From UBA7672 sp963784415 (GTDB lineage: Bacteria > Pseudomonadota > Alphaproteobacteria > Caulobacterales > Hyphomonadaceae), in NCBI GenBank assembly GCA_963784415.1, contig CAWARK010000011.1:62001-126000 (forward strand): a stretch of 64,000 nucleotides of DNA. The letters are read 5' to 3'. This document shows, piece by piece, positions 51,419-59,374 of this stretch (position 1 is its first letter; every line of letters begins with the position of its first letter). The position numbers and the translations under genes were made by a program. The notes beneath the pieces were generated by a model, which saw only the letters and a program-made list of their open reading frames with translations, searched no databases and was not told the DNA's origin.

Positions 51419-51979
51419 TCAGCGCGCCCGGCTGGCGGCGAGGAATTCCGCCCGGATCATCGCCGGCGTCATGCCCAGCGCCGGCGGCTTGCCCGGCGCC
51501 GGAGCGATGTCGGCCACAATCATCGCAGGCCGCGCCACGCCCGCCCACTTCTCCGCCGTCAGCTCAGACAGCCGCGCACACGCTTCGCCAAAGAACGCGC
51601 GGCCGACGGCGAGCCAGTCGAGGTCGCGCGTCGGCGTCGGCACCGAGTTGGTGAATTCGTAGATGCGGTTGTCGACCAGCAGGATCGAGAGGTTTTTTGG
51701 TTTCGCGCCGGCAATTGTCGCCAGCGAGGTGAGGTTCATAGCCAGCGCGCCATCGCCCGCAATTGCCAGCACCTGTTCGTTCGGACGCACGGCGGCGAGG
51801 CCGAGCGCCACTGATGTTGCGAGGCCCATGGGGCCGGAGACGTAGAGATTGCGCGGATCGTGGCCTGTGGCCTTGAGCCAGCCGGTCTGCGAGCCGATGT
51901 CGGAGACGGCGAACGGGCGGCTCGGATAGAGCGCGAGGGCGGTTGCGATGGCGTCCTGCTGTGAGGGAAGGTTGCTCAT
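51419..51979 (-). CDS. ThDP-dependent decarboxylase, beta (ThDP-binding) subunit-like
   Basis: 186 residues. The C-terminal ThDP-binding fold has the GDG motif (AIAGDGALAMNLTSLATIAG first part) ending in the N at VDNRIYE, about 30 residues on. Comparable to the ComE half of sulfopyruvate decarboxylase or the C-terminal half of phosphonopyruvate decarboxylase. ATG 51979 overlaps the end of the alpha-subunit gene by four bases, so the two subunits are co-translated. Substrate unknown. Confidence 0.85.
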   Translation of the reverse strand: MSNLPSQQDAIATALALYPSRPFAVSDIGSQTGWLKATGHDPRNLYVSGPMGLATSVALGLAAVRPNEQVLAIAGDGALAMNLTSLATIAGAKPKNLSILLVDNRIYEFTNSVPTPTRDLDWLAVGRAFFGEACARLSELTAEKWAGVARPAMIVADIAPAPGKPPALGMTPAMIRAEFLAASRAR

Positions 51980-52491
51980 GCCGCAGCCTCCGCCCCAAGC
52001 CGCTTCTCGAGGGCAAGGATCACCGGCTTGCGCGCCGCCTCCGCCCATTTGAACGCAGCGGGGATCAGGTCATCCGGCAGGTCGTTCGCGTCGAAATCGA
52101 ACACCCGCGCCATCGGCCGCACACCGGCGTCGAACGCCTCGCGCTTCTCGATGTCGTAGCCATTGGGATCGGCCAGCGCGCCCCGGTTCGTCACGATGAC
52201 GACAAAGGGCAAGCCATAACGCAGCCCCATGGTCGCAAACGCACCGAGCGAGTTCAGCAGCCCCGCATTCTGCACCATCACGATGGCGCGCTCGCCCGCC
52301 ATTGCCGCGCCGCTCGCAACCCCGATGCACTCTTCCTCGCGGGCGCAGGCGATGTAGGGGAAATCGGGCGTCGCCTCGCACAGCATGATCGTCTGCGACA
52401 GCATGCCGTCGGGTACGCCAGTCACCAGCTTGGGCTTTGCGGCCTGAATGGACCGGAACAACCTCTCTCCGCTTGATGCACTCCCAGCCAT
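51976..52491 (-). CDS. ThDP-dependent decarboxylase, alpha (pyrimidine-binding) subunit-like
   Basis: 171 residues from ATG 52491. The pyrimidine-binding domain has VTGVPDGMLSQTI and YIACAREEECIGVASGAAMAG (first part), with a conserved Glu expected to activate ThDP, then MVQNAGLLNSLGAFATM. This is the ComD-like half of a two-subunit decarboxylase. Sulfopyruvate and phosphonopyruvate are the known substrates of the family; neighbours give no hint which. Confidence 0.85.
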   Translation of the reverse strand: MAGSASSGERLFRSIQAAKPKLVTGVPDGMLSQTIMLCEATPDFPYIACAREEECIGVASGAAMAGERAIVMVQNAGLLNSLGAFATMGLRYGLPFVVIVTNRGALADPNGYDIEKREAFDAGVRPMARVFDFDANDLPDDLIPAAFKWAEAARKPVILALEKRLGAEAAA

Positions 52492-52658
52492 GCGGCTCTC
52501 CCTGTTGCGGACTTGGTAAAGGGACCGCCCCTGCTTGTCATCCCGCAAGCCCGGTCTCGTGGCTCACGGCACCCCTTCTTCCTTTCCGCCCCGGCGCATG
52601 GCTATCTCCCCGCCAGCAGGCGGACGGCCAGACAAGCCGACGCCATGGGGAGGATAAA

Positions 52659-53069
52659 ATGGATTTCATAACGATGATGAGCCCGGCTCAGGCCGCGGCC
52701 ATGAACGTGGGCTTGCTGATTCTGGTGATGCTGGGCCTCAAAATGTATGTCGGCGCGCAGCGCGGCAAACACAAAGTGCCGTCGGGGGAAACGACGCCGG
52801 AATTCAGCCGGTCAACGCGGGTGCAGCTCAACGCGGTCGAGGACGTGCCGGTCCTGATGGCGGGTATCGTGGCGCTTGGGCTGCTGGGCATGCCGGCCTG
52901 GTACATTCACCTGTGCGGCCTGGTGCTGGTGATCTCGCGCCTGCTGCACGCCACGGGCCTGCACAGCTCCAACGGCTTCTCGTTCGGCCGCGTCGCCGGC
53001 ACGCTCGGCACGATGCTGGTCTATCTCGCGATCGCGGGCGCGCTGCTGGTGCACGCCTTCCTGAACTGA
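52659..53069 (+). CDS. MAPEG family membrane protein
   Basis: 136 residues; ATG 52659 with GGGAGGATAA upstream. Four helices (NVGLLILVMLGLKMYVG, VPVLMAGIVALGLLGMPAW, LCGLVLVISRLLHATG, LGTMLVYLAIAGALLVH). The signature region STRVQLNAVEDVPVL and RLLHATG fits glutathione-dependent membrane transferases. Role in detoxification is inferred from the family. Confidence 0.88.
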   Translation: MDFITMMSPAQAAAMNVGLLILVMLGLKMYVGAQRGKHKVPSGETTPEFSRSTRVQLNAVEDVPVLMAGIVALGLLGMPAWYIHLCGLVLVISRLLHATGLHSSNGFSFGRVAGTLGTMLVYLAIAGALLVHAFLN

Positions 53070-53117
53070 CACGCCGCCACGGCTTGGAAACGGTCGCGAC
53101 CTCGCCCATTTCATGAT

Positions 53118-53852
53118 ATGACTTACGTGACTCGGGTGGGGTCGCAGCCCTTCGGGGCGCATCGTCGAGGGCTACTGGCTTTGCCACGTGTCTACCGAAA
53201 ACCGTCCGATCTTCCCGCCGCCATCCCCGTGTTTCCGCTCGGCGGCGCGCTATTGTTTCCGCGCGCGACCCTGCCGCTCAACATTTTCGAGCCGCGTTAT
53301 CTCGCCATGGTCGATGCAGCCCTCGCGAGCCACCGGCTGATCGGCATGATCCAGCCCGCCGCCATGTTCGGCCCTAACGCGCCGCTTGAAGATGACCGTC
53401 CCGCCCTGTCGCAAGTGGGCTGCGCGGGCCGTATCACGGCCTTTCAGGAGACCGAGGACGGCCGTTATCTCATCGCCCTCACGGGCATTGGCCGCTTCCG
53501 CATCGGCGAAGAACTGCCCGCCGGCGCGCCTTATCGCCTCGCCCGCGTCGACTGGACGCCTTTTGCGCACGACCTTGCCGCCAACACCAACCTGCTCGAC
53601 GACGCGGCCCGCGCCCGCCTGCAGGAAGCCCTGCGCGCCTACCTGCGCCGCGGCGAGTTCAAGGCCGACTGGGCCGCCGTTGAATCAGCGCCGCTCGAGG
53701 CGCTCATCAACTCGTTGTCCTCGGGCTCCCCCTTTTCGAATTCGGAGAAGCAGGCGCTTCTCGAAGCACGCACACTTGAGGACAGGTGTGCGGCTCTGAT
53801 AAGTCTGCTACAGATGGAGCGCCCCGGTCAGGGCGGTGGATACGTCCAGTGA
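53118..53852 (+). CDS. LON N-terminal-domain (substrate-binding) protein
   Basis: Stand-alone LON substrate-binding domain, no ATPase or protease. IPVFPLGGALLFPRATLPLNIFEPRYLAM (first part) is the hallmark; GRITAFQETEDGRYLIALTGIGRF follows. ATG 53118 gives 244 residues, but the first 24 look non-conserved. A GTG at 53190 (giving VYRKPSDLP) fits homologues better. Part of the conserved cnoX-LON-Trm112 line. Possibly a protein-quality-control adaptor. Confidence 0.85.
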   Translation: MTYVTRVGSQPFGAHRRGLLALPRVYRKPSDLPAAIPVFPLGGALLFPRATLPLNIFEPRYLAMVDAALASHRLIGMIQPAAMFGPNAPLEDDRPALSQVGCAGRITAFQETEDGRYLIALTGIGRFRIGEELPAGAPYRLARVDWTPFAHDLAANTNLLDDAARARLQEALRAYLRRGEFKADWAAVESAPLEALINSLSSGSPFSNSEKQALLEARTLEDRCAALISLLQMERPGQGGGYVQ

Positions 53853-53876
53853 GCTACTCGAAGCGAGCCACACGTA

Positions 53877-54122
53877 ATGAGCAACGCAGAACGCGCCATG
53901 CAGTCGAATCATAATCAGCCGACCCAATCTGAAACAGGCGATCCGGGCGTCGACCCGCGTCTCCTCGAAGTTCTGGTCTGTCCGGTCACGCGCGCCGCGC
54001 TGACCTATGACCGTGAAGCCAACGAGCTGGTCAGCCGCGCCGCCGGCCTCGCCTTCCCCATCCGCAACGGCGTCCCCGTCATGCTCCGCGACGAAGCCCG
54101 CGACATCGGCGCGTCGAAGTAA
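53877..54122 (+). CDS. Trm112-family zinc-ribbon-like protein
   Basis: 81 residues. LLEVLVCPVTRAALTYDREANELVS (first part) with AFPIRNGVPVMLRDEAR is typical of bacterial Trm112/YcaR-type proteins. Only one of the zinc Cys is left (VCPVT). In eukaryotes Trm112 activates methyltransferases; the bacterial role is less clear. Lies 24 bp after the LON gene. Confidence 0.9.
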   Translation: MSNAERAMQSNHNQPTQSETGDPGVDPRLLEVLVCPVTRAALTYDREANELVSRAAGLAFPIRNGVPVMLRDEARDIGASK

Positions 54123-54130
54123 CAACGCGT

Positions 54131-54206
54131 CCTCCCTCGCCAAAGGCGGGGGAGGTGGATCGCCGCGCCTTCGCGGCGAGACGGAGGGGGCTGCCCCCAA
54201 TAGGGG
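54131..54206. repeat. palindromic intergenic element, copy 2
   Basis: Three hairpins in a row: 54131-54155 (CCTCCCTCGCC/GGCGGGGGAGG, one mismatch), 54162-54178 (CGCCGCG/CGCGGCG) and GGGGG/CCCCC at 54186-54198. The core GGGGGAGGTGG...GCGAGACGGAGGGGGCTG matches the element at 5970-6004. It sits between the Trm112 and DUF971 genes, 6 bp upstream of the latter. Confidence 0.65.
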
Positions 54207-54212
54207 ATTTCC

Positions 54213-54581
54213 ATGTCAGTCACGCCGGCGCCGCCCTTCCCCGCCGAACTCCGCTTCAACAAGGCCCGCGCCGAACTCATCCTCCTGTTCGACGACGGCC
54301 GCGAAGCCTCCATCCCCTACGAACTCCTCCGCGTCGAAAGCCCCAGCGCCGAAACCAAGGGCCACGGCGCGGAAAACCCGCCGCCGCCCACGAAGAAGCG
54401 CCATGTCGGCGTGACCGGGGCTGACCCTGTAGGCCGCTATGCCCTTCGGATCCAGTTCTCCGACGGCCACAACACCGGCCTCTACACTTGGGCCTATCTG
54501 GCCGAGCTCGCGGACCAGAAGAATTCCCGCATGGCGGCGTATCTCGGCCGCATGAAGGATCTGGGCCTGCCGCGAGAGTAA
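54213..54581 (+). CDS. DUF971 (gamma-butyrobetaine hydroxylase-like N-terminal) protein
   Basis: 122 residues. The pattern LLFDDGREASIPYELLRVESPSAE (first part), GRYALRIQFSDGHNTGLYTWAYL (first part) fits the family. A 20-residue insertion between the two halves is Pro/Lys-rich (PPPPTKKRHVG). Often linked to iron-sulfur proteins; ends the conserved cnoX-LON-Trm112-DUF971 line. Confidence 0.88.
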   Translation: MSVTPAPPFPAELRFNKARAELILLFDDGREASIPYELLRVESPSAETKGHGAENPPPPTKKRHVGVTGADPVGRYALRIQFSDGHNTGLYTWAYLAELADQKNSRMAAYLGRMKDLGLPRE

Positions 54582-54594
54582 TCTCGCGCGCGTT

Positions 54595-54610
54595 TGTCCG
54601 TGTACGGACA
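54595..54610. promoter_or_regulatory. 16-bp near-perfect palindrome
   Basis: TGTCCGT-GT-ACGGACA: seven-base arms around a GT centre, 14 bp after the DUF971 stop, 195 bp before tonB. Could be an operator or a small terminator-like hairpin (followed by GAATAAT). The rest of the 223-bp gap shows nothing recognisable. Confidence 0.4.
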
Positions 54611-54804
54611 GAATAATCCGCGACACATTTCTGCCTCATAGCAGCCCTTCAGCGCCATATTCGCCTTCAGCGCGATCGGGAACCCTCCGCGCGTCAGCTG
54701 CGTTGGACCTGTTGAACATCCTGTGAGCCGCCTCGCGGATCACCACATTAGACGTGTGAGCGTGGGAGGCATGAGGCCGACCGGCCGCGCCTGAGGAGGC
54801 TGTA

Positions 54805-55443
54805 ATGTATGTCACGACACAACGCTCCGGTAAGGGCACGAAGGTTTTCGGCGTCGCCGCCGCAGCCGTCCTGACGGTCGGCATGGCGGGGCTATTCGCC
54901 TCGATGAACATGAACGTCGACAAGGTCATGCAGACCCGGACGGAGCTGGTGATGCTGTCGCCGCCGCCTCCGCCGCCGCCGATCGAGAAACCGAAGCCGA
55001 AAGTCGAGATCGTGAAGGACACGCCTGCGCCGCCGGAGACGCCGCCGCTGGTTGCGCCTGACATCATCGTCCCAGAAGAGCTGCCGGTGATCACCGCGCC
55101 TGTGGCTGATCCCGTCCCGTTGCCCGATCCGGTTCCTGTCGCGCCCGCGCCTTCGCCGATAAGTCAGTCGACACCGAAACTGATTGCGAGCGCCAAACCT
55201 GATTATCCGTCCGCCTCGCGCCGCGCTGGCGAGCAAGGCACGACCCACCTTGAAGTCTGCGTCAGCAATGGTGGTCGCGTCACATCAGTGTCGGTTGCCG
55301 GCACGAGCGGTCACCCGCGCCTCGACGATGCAGCGGCCAAGTGGATCCGTGGCGAGCGCTTCACGCCGGGCAAGATCAATGGCGTGGCGCAGGACGTCTG
55401 CGGCTACGACGTTTACTACCAGTGGACGCTGCGCGACGCCTAA
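54805..55443 (+). CDS. TonB-family energy transducer
   Basis: 212 residues. An N-terminal transmembrane helix (VFGVAAAAVLTVGMAGLF) is followed by a long Pro-rich periplasmic region (PPPPPPPIEKPKPK). The C-terminal TonB domain (about 120-212) has KPDYPSASRRAGEQGTTHLEVCV (first part) with YPxxSRRxGxxG. It would transfer proton-motive energy to outer-membrane receptors. Two Cys in the C-terminal domain are unusual. No ExbB/ExbD in this window. Confidence 0.9.
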   Translation: MYVTTQRSGKGTKVFGVAAAAVLTVGMAGLFASMNMNVDKVMQTRTELVMLSPPPPPPPIEKPKPKVEIVKDTPAPPETPPLVAPDIIVPEELPVITAPVADPVPLPDPVPVAPAPSPISQSTPKLIASAKPDYPSASRRAGEQGTTHLEVCVSNGGRVTSVSVAGTSGHPRLDDAAAKWIRGERFTPGKINGVAQDVCGYDVYYQWTLRDA

Positions 55444-55483
55444 GATTGCTAACGTCTAGTGCGCCGTCTGGCCGATACTTCGG

Positions 55484-55987
55484 TCAGGCGGCGGCTGGCG
55501 GTTCCGTTGCAGGTGGCTCGGCAGATGGCGCGTCCACCTTCTTCTTCGGAAACAGCAGCGCCTTGGCGCCATAGAACAGCGCGACGCCGGCGATCACGAG
55601 CCAGAGCGAATAGCCGAACAGCAAGTCGATGATCGGGATCGCGTGCGAGGGCATCGGGTTGGGAAGCACGCCCCTCTCCTGCAGCACAGCGATCTGATTG
55701 TCATCGAGCGCCCAGTACTTGTCATTTCCGATGACGCGGATCGCATAACCCTTGTCGGTGATGTTGACGCCCGCGAAGACGAACAGCGTCGATGCGTGCG
55801 AATCCAGCTCGGTCTTGTCGCCGACCCATTCGGCCGGAAGCCCAAGCTCGGTCGCCAGCTCGGCGGACACGGTGATCTTCTGCAGGGTGTTGAACGAATC
55901 TTCTTCGCCGAACATTCCCGCCGCGTGCGCCTGTGGCGCAAACATCGCGGCGAATGCCACCGCGAAAACTGCCAGCATGATTTTCAA
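55484..55987 (-). CDS. exported single-pass membrane protein
   Basis: 167 residues. A signal peptide (LAVFAVAFAAMFAPQAHA) precedes a periplasmic domain of about 85 residues (KITVSAELATELGLPAEWVG), then one transmembrane helix (IDLLFGYSLWLVIAGVALFYGAKALL) and a short Pro-rich tail. Not recognised. Convergent with tonB. Confidence 0.65.
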   Translation of the reverse strand: MKIMLAVFAVAFAAMFAPQAHAAGMFGEEDSFNTLQKITVSAELATELGLPAEWVGDKTELDSHASTLFVFAGVNITDKGYAIRVIGNDKYWALDDNQIAVLQERGVLPNPMPSHAIPIIDLLFGYSLWLVIAGVALFYGAKALLFPKKKVDAPSAEPPATEPPAAA

Positions 55988-56057
55988 GACAGCCCCCTGT
56001 CAGACAACCCCACACCCCAAGCCTGACTAGCACCTGTGCAGACGTCGAAAAAGCAAA

Positions 56058-56083
56058 ACCGCTGCCCTGGTTGGGGCAGCGGT
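56058..56083 (-). terminator. rho-independent terminator of rplS
   Basis: Perfect 10-bp stem ACCGCTGCCC/GGGCAGCGGT with a 6-base loop, followed on the minus strand by TTTGCTTTTTCG. It lies 30 bp after the rplS stop. Confidence 0.88.
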
Positions 56084-56112
56084 CATGCAGTTCACGAATT
56101 GGGTGGTCCGGA

Positions 56113-56499
56113 TTACTCGGCGTCCTGCGGACGGGCGCGGGTTTTCTCGGCGATCCGGGCGCGTTTGCCGGTGAGGCCGCGCAGGTAATACAGCTTGGCG
56201 CGGCGAACCTTGCCCTGGCGGCGGACTTCGATGGAGTCCAGCGACGGCGAGTTCAGCGGGAACACGCGCTCGACGCCTTCGCCGAAGGAGAGTTTGCGGA
56301 CGGTGAAGTTCTCGTTCACGCCCGAACCCGAGCGGGCGATGCAGAGGCCTTCGAAAGCCTGGACGCGCTCGCGCTCGCCTTCCTTGATTTTCACGTTGAC
56401 GCGCAGCGTGTCGCCGGGCGCGAAATCAGGGATTTTCTTGCCTTCGGTGACGCGGGCAATTTCCTCGGCTTCGAGGATCTGGATGAGATGAGCGGCCAT
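56113..56499 (-). CDS. rplS: 50S ribosomal protein L19
   Basis: 128 residues from ATG 56499. Typical L19 motifs: PDFAPGDTLRVNVKIKEGERERVQAFEG (first part), SGVNENFTVRKLSFGEGVERVFP (first part), RRQGKVRRAKLYYLR. Starts 13 bp after trmD, as in the usual rpsP-rimM-trmD-rplS operon, though rimM and rpsP are not upstream here. Confidence 0.98.
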   Translation of the reverse strand: MAAHLIQILEAEEIARVTEGKKIPDFAPGDTLRVNVKIKEGERERVQAFEGLCIARSGSGVNENFTVRKLSFGEGVERVFPLNSPSLDSIEVRRQGKVRRAKLYYLRGLTGKRARIAEKTRARPQDAE

Positions 56500-56512
56500 G
56501 GATAAATGTCTT

Positions 56513-57238
56513 TCAGTCGCGCGGTTTTGCCCGCGTACCCTGCTCTGGAGGGGCATTCCGGGAAGCGGCGTATAAATCGGGTCTTCTGGCTTTAGTCAAC
56601 TCCTCGGCCTGATTTCTCCGCCAGACCGCGACCTTGGCGTGGTCGCCAGAGGTTAACACGGCCGGGATCTCCTGCCCCTCCCAGACCTGCGGCCTTGTAT
56701 AGTGGGGATGTTCCAGGAGCCCGGTTTCGAAGCTTTCTTCCTGAAGGCTCTCGGCATTTCCCGCGACGCCGGGCAGCAGCCGGATGCAGGCTTCCAGCAG
56801 GACCTGAGCCGCCACCTCCCCCCCCGCCAGCACAAAATCCCCGATCGAGACCTCCTCCAGACCGCGCGCCGCGATCACCCGCTCGTCCAGCCCTTCGAAC
56901 CGTCCGCACAGCAGAATGACCCCGGGACCCGCCGCCAGCTCGCGGACTTTCGCCTGGGTCAGCGGCTGTCCGCGCGGCGACAGATAGATGCGTGGCCGGC
57001 TATCCTGCGCAACGCTGTCGATGGCCGCTGCCGCAACGTCCGCGCGCATCACCATCCCGGCGCCGCCGCCCGAGGGCGTGTCGTCCACCGTCCGGTGCTT
57101 GCCAAGACCGAACGTCCTGATGTCGACGGCCTCCAGCTCCCACGTGCCCTGACGCAGCGCGTTGCCGACGATCGAGACGCCGAGAATGCCTGGGAAGGCC
57201 TCGGGAAACAGGGTGAGACATGTGGCGCGGAAACTCAT
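56513..57238 (-). CDS. trmD: tRNA (guanine-N1-)-methyltransferase
   Basis: 241 residues from ATG 57238. SPOUT methyltransferase for m1G37: LTLFPEAFPGILG, GGGAGMVMR, YLSPRGQPLTQAK, LLCGRFEGLDERVI, EVSIGDFVLAGGE. The trefoil-knot SAM motifs are complete. The expected upstream rimM is absent, a plus-strand gene being next, so the operon is broken at this point. Confidence 0.97.
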   Translation of the reverse strand: MSFRATCLTLFPEAFPGILGVSIVGNALRQGTWELEAVDIRTFGLGKHRTVDDTPSGGGAGMVMRADVAAAAIDSVAQDSRPRIYLSPRGQPLTQAKVRELAAGPGVILLCGRFEGLDERVIAARGLEEVSIGDFVLAGGEVAAQVLLEACIRLLPGVAGNAESLQEESFETGLLEHPHYTRPQVWEGQEIPAVLTSGDHAKVAVWRRNQAEELTKARRPDLYAASRNAPPEQGTRAKPRD

Positions 57239-57367
57239 GGCTCGTCCGTTAGCGCGGCCTCCGGCGAAATGCACCTGCATGTGCAGCCGCCTCTTGTGAG
57301 AACCCGGCCGTCAATGCTATCGGAAACTCATAGGTTTCCAATTGGGGATAATCTGGGAGGTCTCGTC

Positions 57368-57712
57368 TTGAAACTGAAAACTGTCCTGCTCGCCGCCGCT
57401 CTGATCGCCGCGCCCGCCTTCGCACAAGATGCCGCTGCGCCGTCCGACACGGTCGCCGCTGTTGTCGCCAAAGGCGTCAGCATGGATGTCGGCGGCAATG
57501 TCGGCGACATCGAATACAAAGCCGACGGCACCTTCTCAGGTTTCGACGGCATGTTCTCGGGCACGTACAAAACCAACGGCAACAAGCTCTGCATCACGGT
57601 CGAAGCTTTCGGCCTGAACAACGCCTGCCAGGAATATCCCGACGGCAAGAAATCCGGCGACACGTTCACGCTGGAATCCGACATGGGTCCGATGCAGGTG
57701 ACAATTCGCTAA
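57368..57712 (+). CDS. secreted protein, first of a tandem paralogous pair
   Basis: 114 residues; TTG 57368 after GGGAGGT. Signal peptide (TVLLAAALIAAPAFAQ). The mature part has DIEYKADGTFSGFDGMFSGTYKTNG (first part) and NKLCITVEAFGLNNACQEYP with two Cys, probably a disulfide. The next gene encodes the same pattern. Likely a small beta-rich periplasmic protein; unknown function. Confidence 0.7.
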   Translation: MKLKTVLLAAALIAAPAFAQDAAAPSDTVAAVVAKGVSMDVGGNVGDIEYKADGTFSGFDGMFSGTYKTNGNKLCITVEAFGLNNACQEYPDGKKSGDTFTLESDMGPMQVTIR

Positions 57713-57809
57713 TCAGCCGGCGCTGCAGCAGGCTCTTGCCTGCGACCGCGTGTCCATGTTCTTTGCCGACCTGACACCATCAAGTAAGATCGGGTCTGGG
57801 AGAAAACAT

Positions 57810-58166
57810 ATGAAACTGGTCAAATACACGCTTGCTGCAGCGGCCGCCTTGGTTGTTGTCGCTCCGGCCTTCGCGCAAACCGCGCCGAACGACACGCTCG
57901 CTGTCGTCCTTGCCAAGGGCGCGACACTGAACGTGGTCAGCATGGGCGCGACCGGCGACGTCGCCTACAAGGCTGACGGCACCTTCTCTGGCTTCGACGG
58001 CCAGTACGAAGGCACCTACAAGATCGATGGCGACAAGCTTTGCGCCACGTCGGCTGCCGTCGGCGAAGACAATGCCTGTGTCACGTATCCGGCCGGCAAG
58101 GTTTCGGGCGACAAGTTCACGCTCAAGCACCCGACCATCGGCGACATCGAAGTGACGCTGAAATAA
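57810..58166 (+). CDS. secreted protein, second of a tandem paralogous pair
   Basis: 118 residues; ATG 57810 (GGGAGAAAACAT upstream). Signal peptide (YTLAAAAALVVVAPAFAQ). The mature part mirrors the upstream protein: VAYKADGTFSGFDGQYEGTYK (first part) and GDKLCATSAAVGEDNACVTYP, with Cys at matching positions. Duplicated gene; followed by a good terminator. Confidence 0.7.
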   Translation: MKLVKYTLAAAAALVVVAPAFAQTAPNDTLAVVLAKGATLNVVSMGATGDVAYKADGTFSGFDGQYEGTYKIDGDKLCATSAAVGEDNACVTYPAGKVSGDKFTLKHPTIGDIEVTLK

Positions 58167-58191
58167 TCCAGCCATCAGGCTGACAACGCGA

Positions 58192-58220
58192 ACGGGCGCC
58201 CCGCAACGGGCGCCCGTTTT
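58192..58220 (+). terminator. rho-independent terminator after the secreted-protein pair
   Basis: Stem ACGGGCGCCC/GGGCGCCCGT (10 bp, perfect) with a 6-base loop, followed by TTT and T-rich sequence. 26 bp after the stop at 58166. Confidence 0.88.
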
Positions 58221-58276
58221 GCGTTTGGGTCTGCGGTTCCCGCCTGAGCGCCCAGTTTTCTTCTTGAGGGATTGTG

Positions 58277-59374
58277 ATGTGGCGCGTGCGCGCGTGGCGC
58301 CTAAGATCGTGGCCGATGCAGACAGGGCAATCCCGACATGGACGGACACTGGCGGCGGCGCTTCTTGCCGCGTGCCTCGCCGCGCCCATGCTTGCCGCCT
58401 GCGAGACGCTGTTGGAGGCGGAGGCGGTGCGTGAGTATCCAGCGCCGGGCAAGCTGGTCGATGTCGGCGGCGGGCGGCGTATCCAGATCGACTGCCGGGG
58501 CGATGGCTCTCCCACCGTCGTCTTCCAGTCGGGCGGCGACCTGCTCGGCGCGCTGGCGTGGACGCCGGTGATGGCGAAGGTCGCGGAGAAATCCCGCGCG
58601 TGCGCCTACAGCCGCGCCGGAATCCTCTGGAGCGATCCGGCGCGCGGGGCTTTTGGACCTGAAGAGGTCGCGCGTGACCTGCACGCAGCGCTCGCGTCAG
58701 CAGGCGAGACGGGCCCCTACCTGCTGGTCGCGCACTCGCGCGGCGGGCTCTACAGCATGATCTTTGCGGGACTCTACAAGCGCGAGATCGCGGGGCTGGT
58801 GCTCGCTGATTCCTCGCACCCCGACCAGGAGGCGCGCTTTCGCGAGGCGGGTCTCGAGGTCGGCGAGTATGTAACGCCGGCGCAGGAATTCGCGCTGGCC
58901 TTCCGCTGGACAGGGTTGATGCGGCTGTCGCCCTACCCGGCCGATCCGTCCATCTCCGCAGAGGTGGAGGCGTTCTATCCGAAGTCCGCCGAGGCCAATG
59001 CGCGCGAGGCCCGCGCACGTACGCAGACAATGGCGGAGGCGGGGAAGTATCGCGACTGGCAGAACTGGCCCGTTGTCGTGCTGGCGCGTGAGCTGCCGGA
59101 ACAGACGCAGGCGCGCCAACGCGCCGATGCGCATGATGATTACCTGCTCTCGGCTGACGGTCTTGTTGCGGGATCGGACACGCAGCTAAGCGAAGTGGTG
59201 TGGCGCCGGCTGCAGGCAGACATGGCGACGTGGTCGAGCCGGGGGCGGTTGCAGATCGTGCCGGACTCAAACCACGCGTTCTTTTTCTATCGGCCCGAGG
59301 CGGTGCTTGCTGCGATCGACGAAGTGCTTGCGGCTAGCCGGGTTGTGAGACGGGCGCCGCCGCCTCCTGGTTAG
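58277..59374 (+). CDS. alpha/beta-hydrolase lipoprotein
   Basis: 365 residues from ATG 58277, chosen because GAGGG is six bases upstream; ATG 58316 would give a shorter signal. Lipobox LAAC. Alpha/beta-hydrolase fold with the nucleophile in VAHSRGGLY, oxyanion region FQSGGDLLG, and His near the C-terminus (SNHAFFF). Esterase or lipase-like, envelope-anchored; substrate unknown. Its 3' end overlaps the convergent transporter gene by 41 bp. Confidence 0.88.
   Translation: MWRVRAWRLRSWPMQTGQSRHGRTLAAALLAACLAAPMLAACETLLEAEAVREYPAPGKLVDVGGGRRIQIDCRGDGSPTVVFQSGGDLLGALAWTPVMAKVAEKSRACAYSRAGILWSDPARGAFGPEEVARDLHAALASAGETGPYLLVAHSRGGLYSMIFAGLYKREIAGLVLADSSHPDQEARFREAGLEVGEYVTPAQEFALAFRWTGLMRLSPYPADPSISAEVEAFYPKSAEANAREARARTQTMAEAGKYRDWQNWPVVVLARELPEQTQARQRADAHDDYLLSADGLVAGSDTQLSEVVWRRLQADMATWSSRGRLQIVPDSNHAFFFYRPEAVLAAIDEVLAASRVVRRAPPPPG

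Noticed and set aside
57780..59270. 496-codon minus-strand open frame
   Set aside because: Antisense to the secreted protein and hydrolase genes; Pro/Arg/Ser-rich with no motif.
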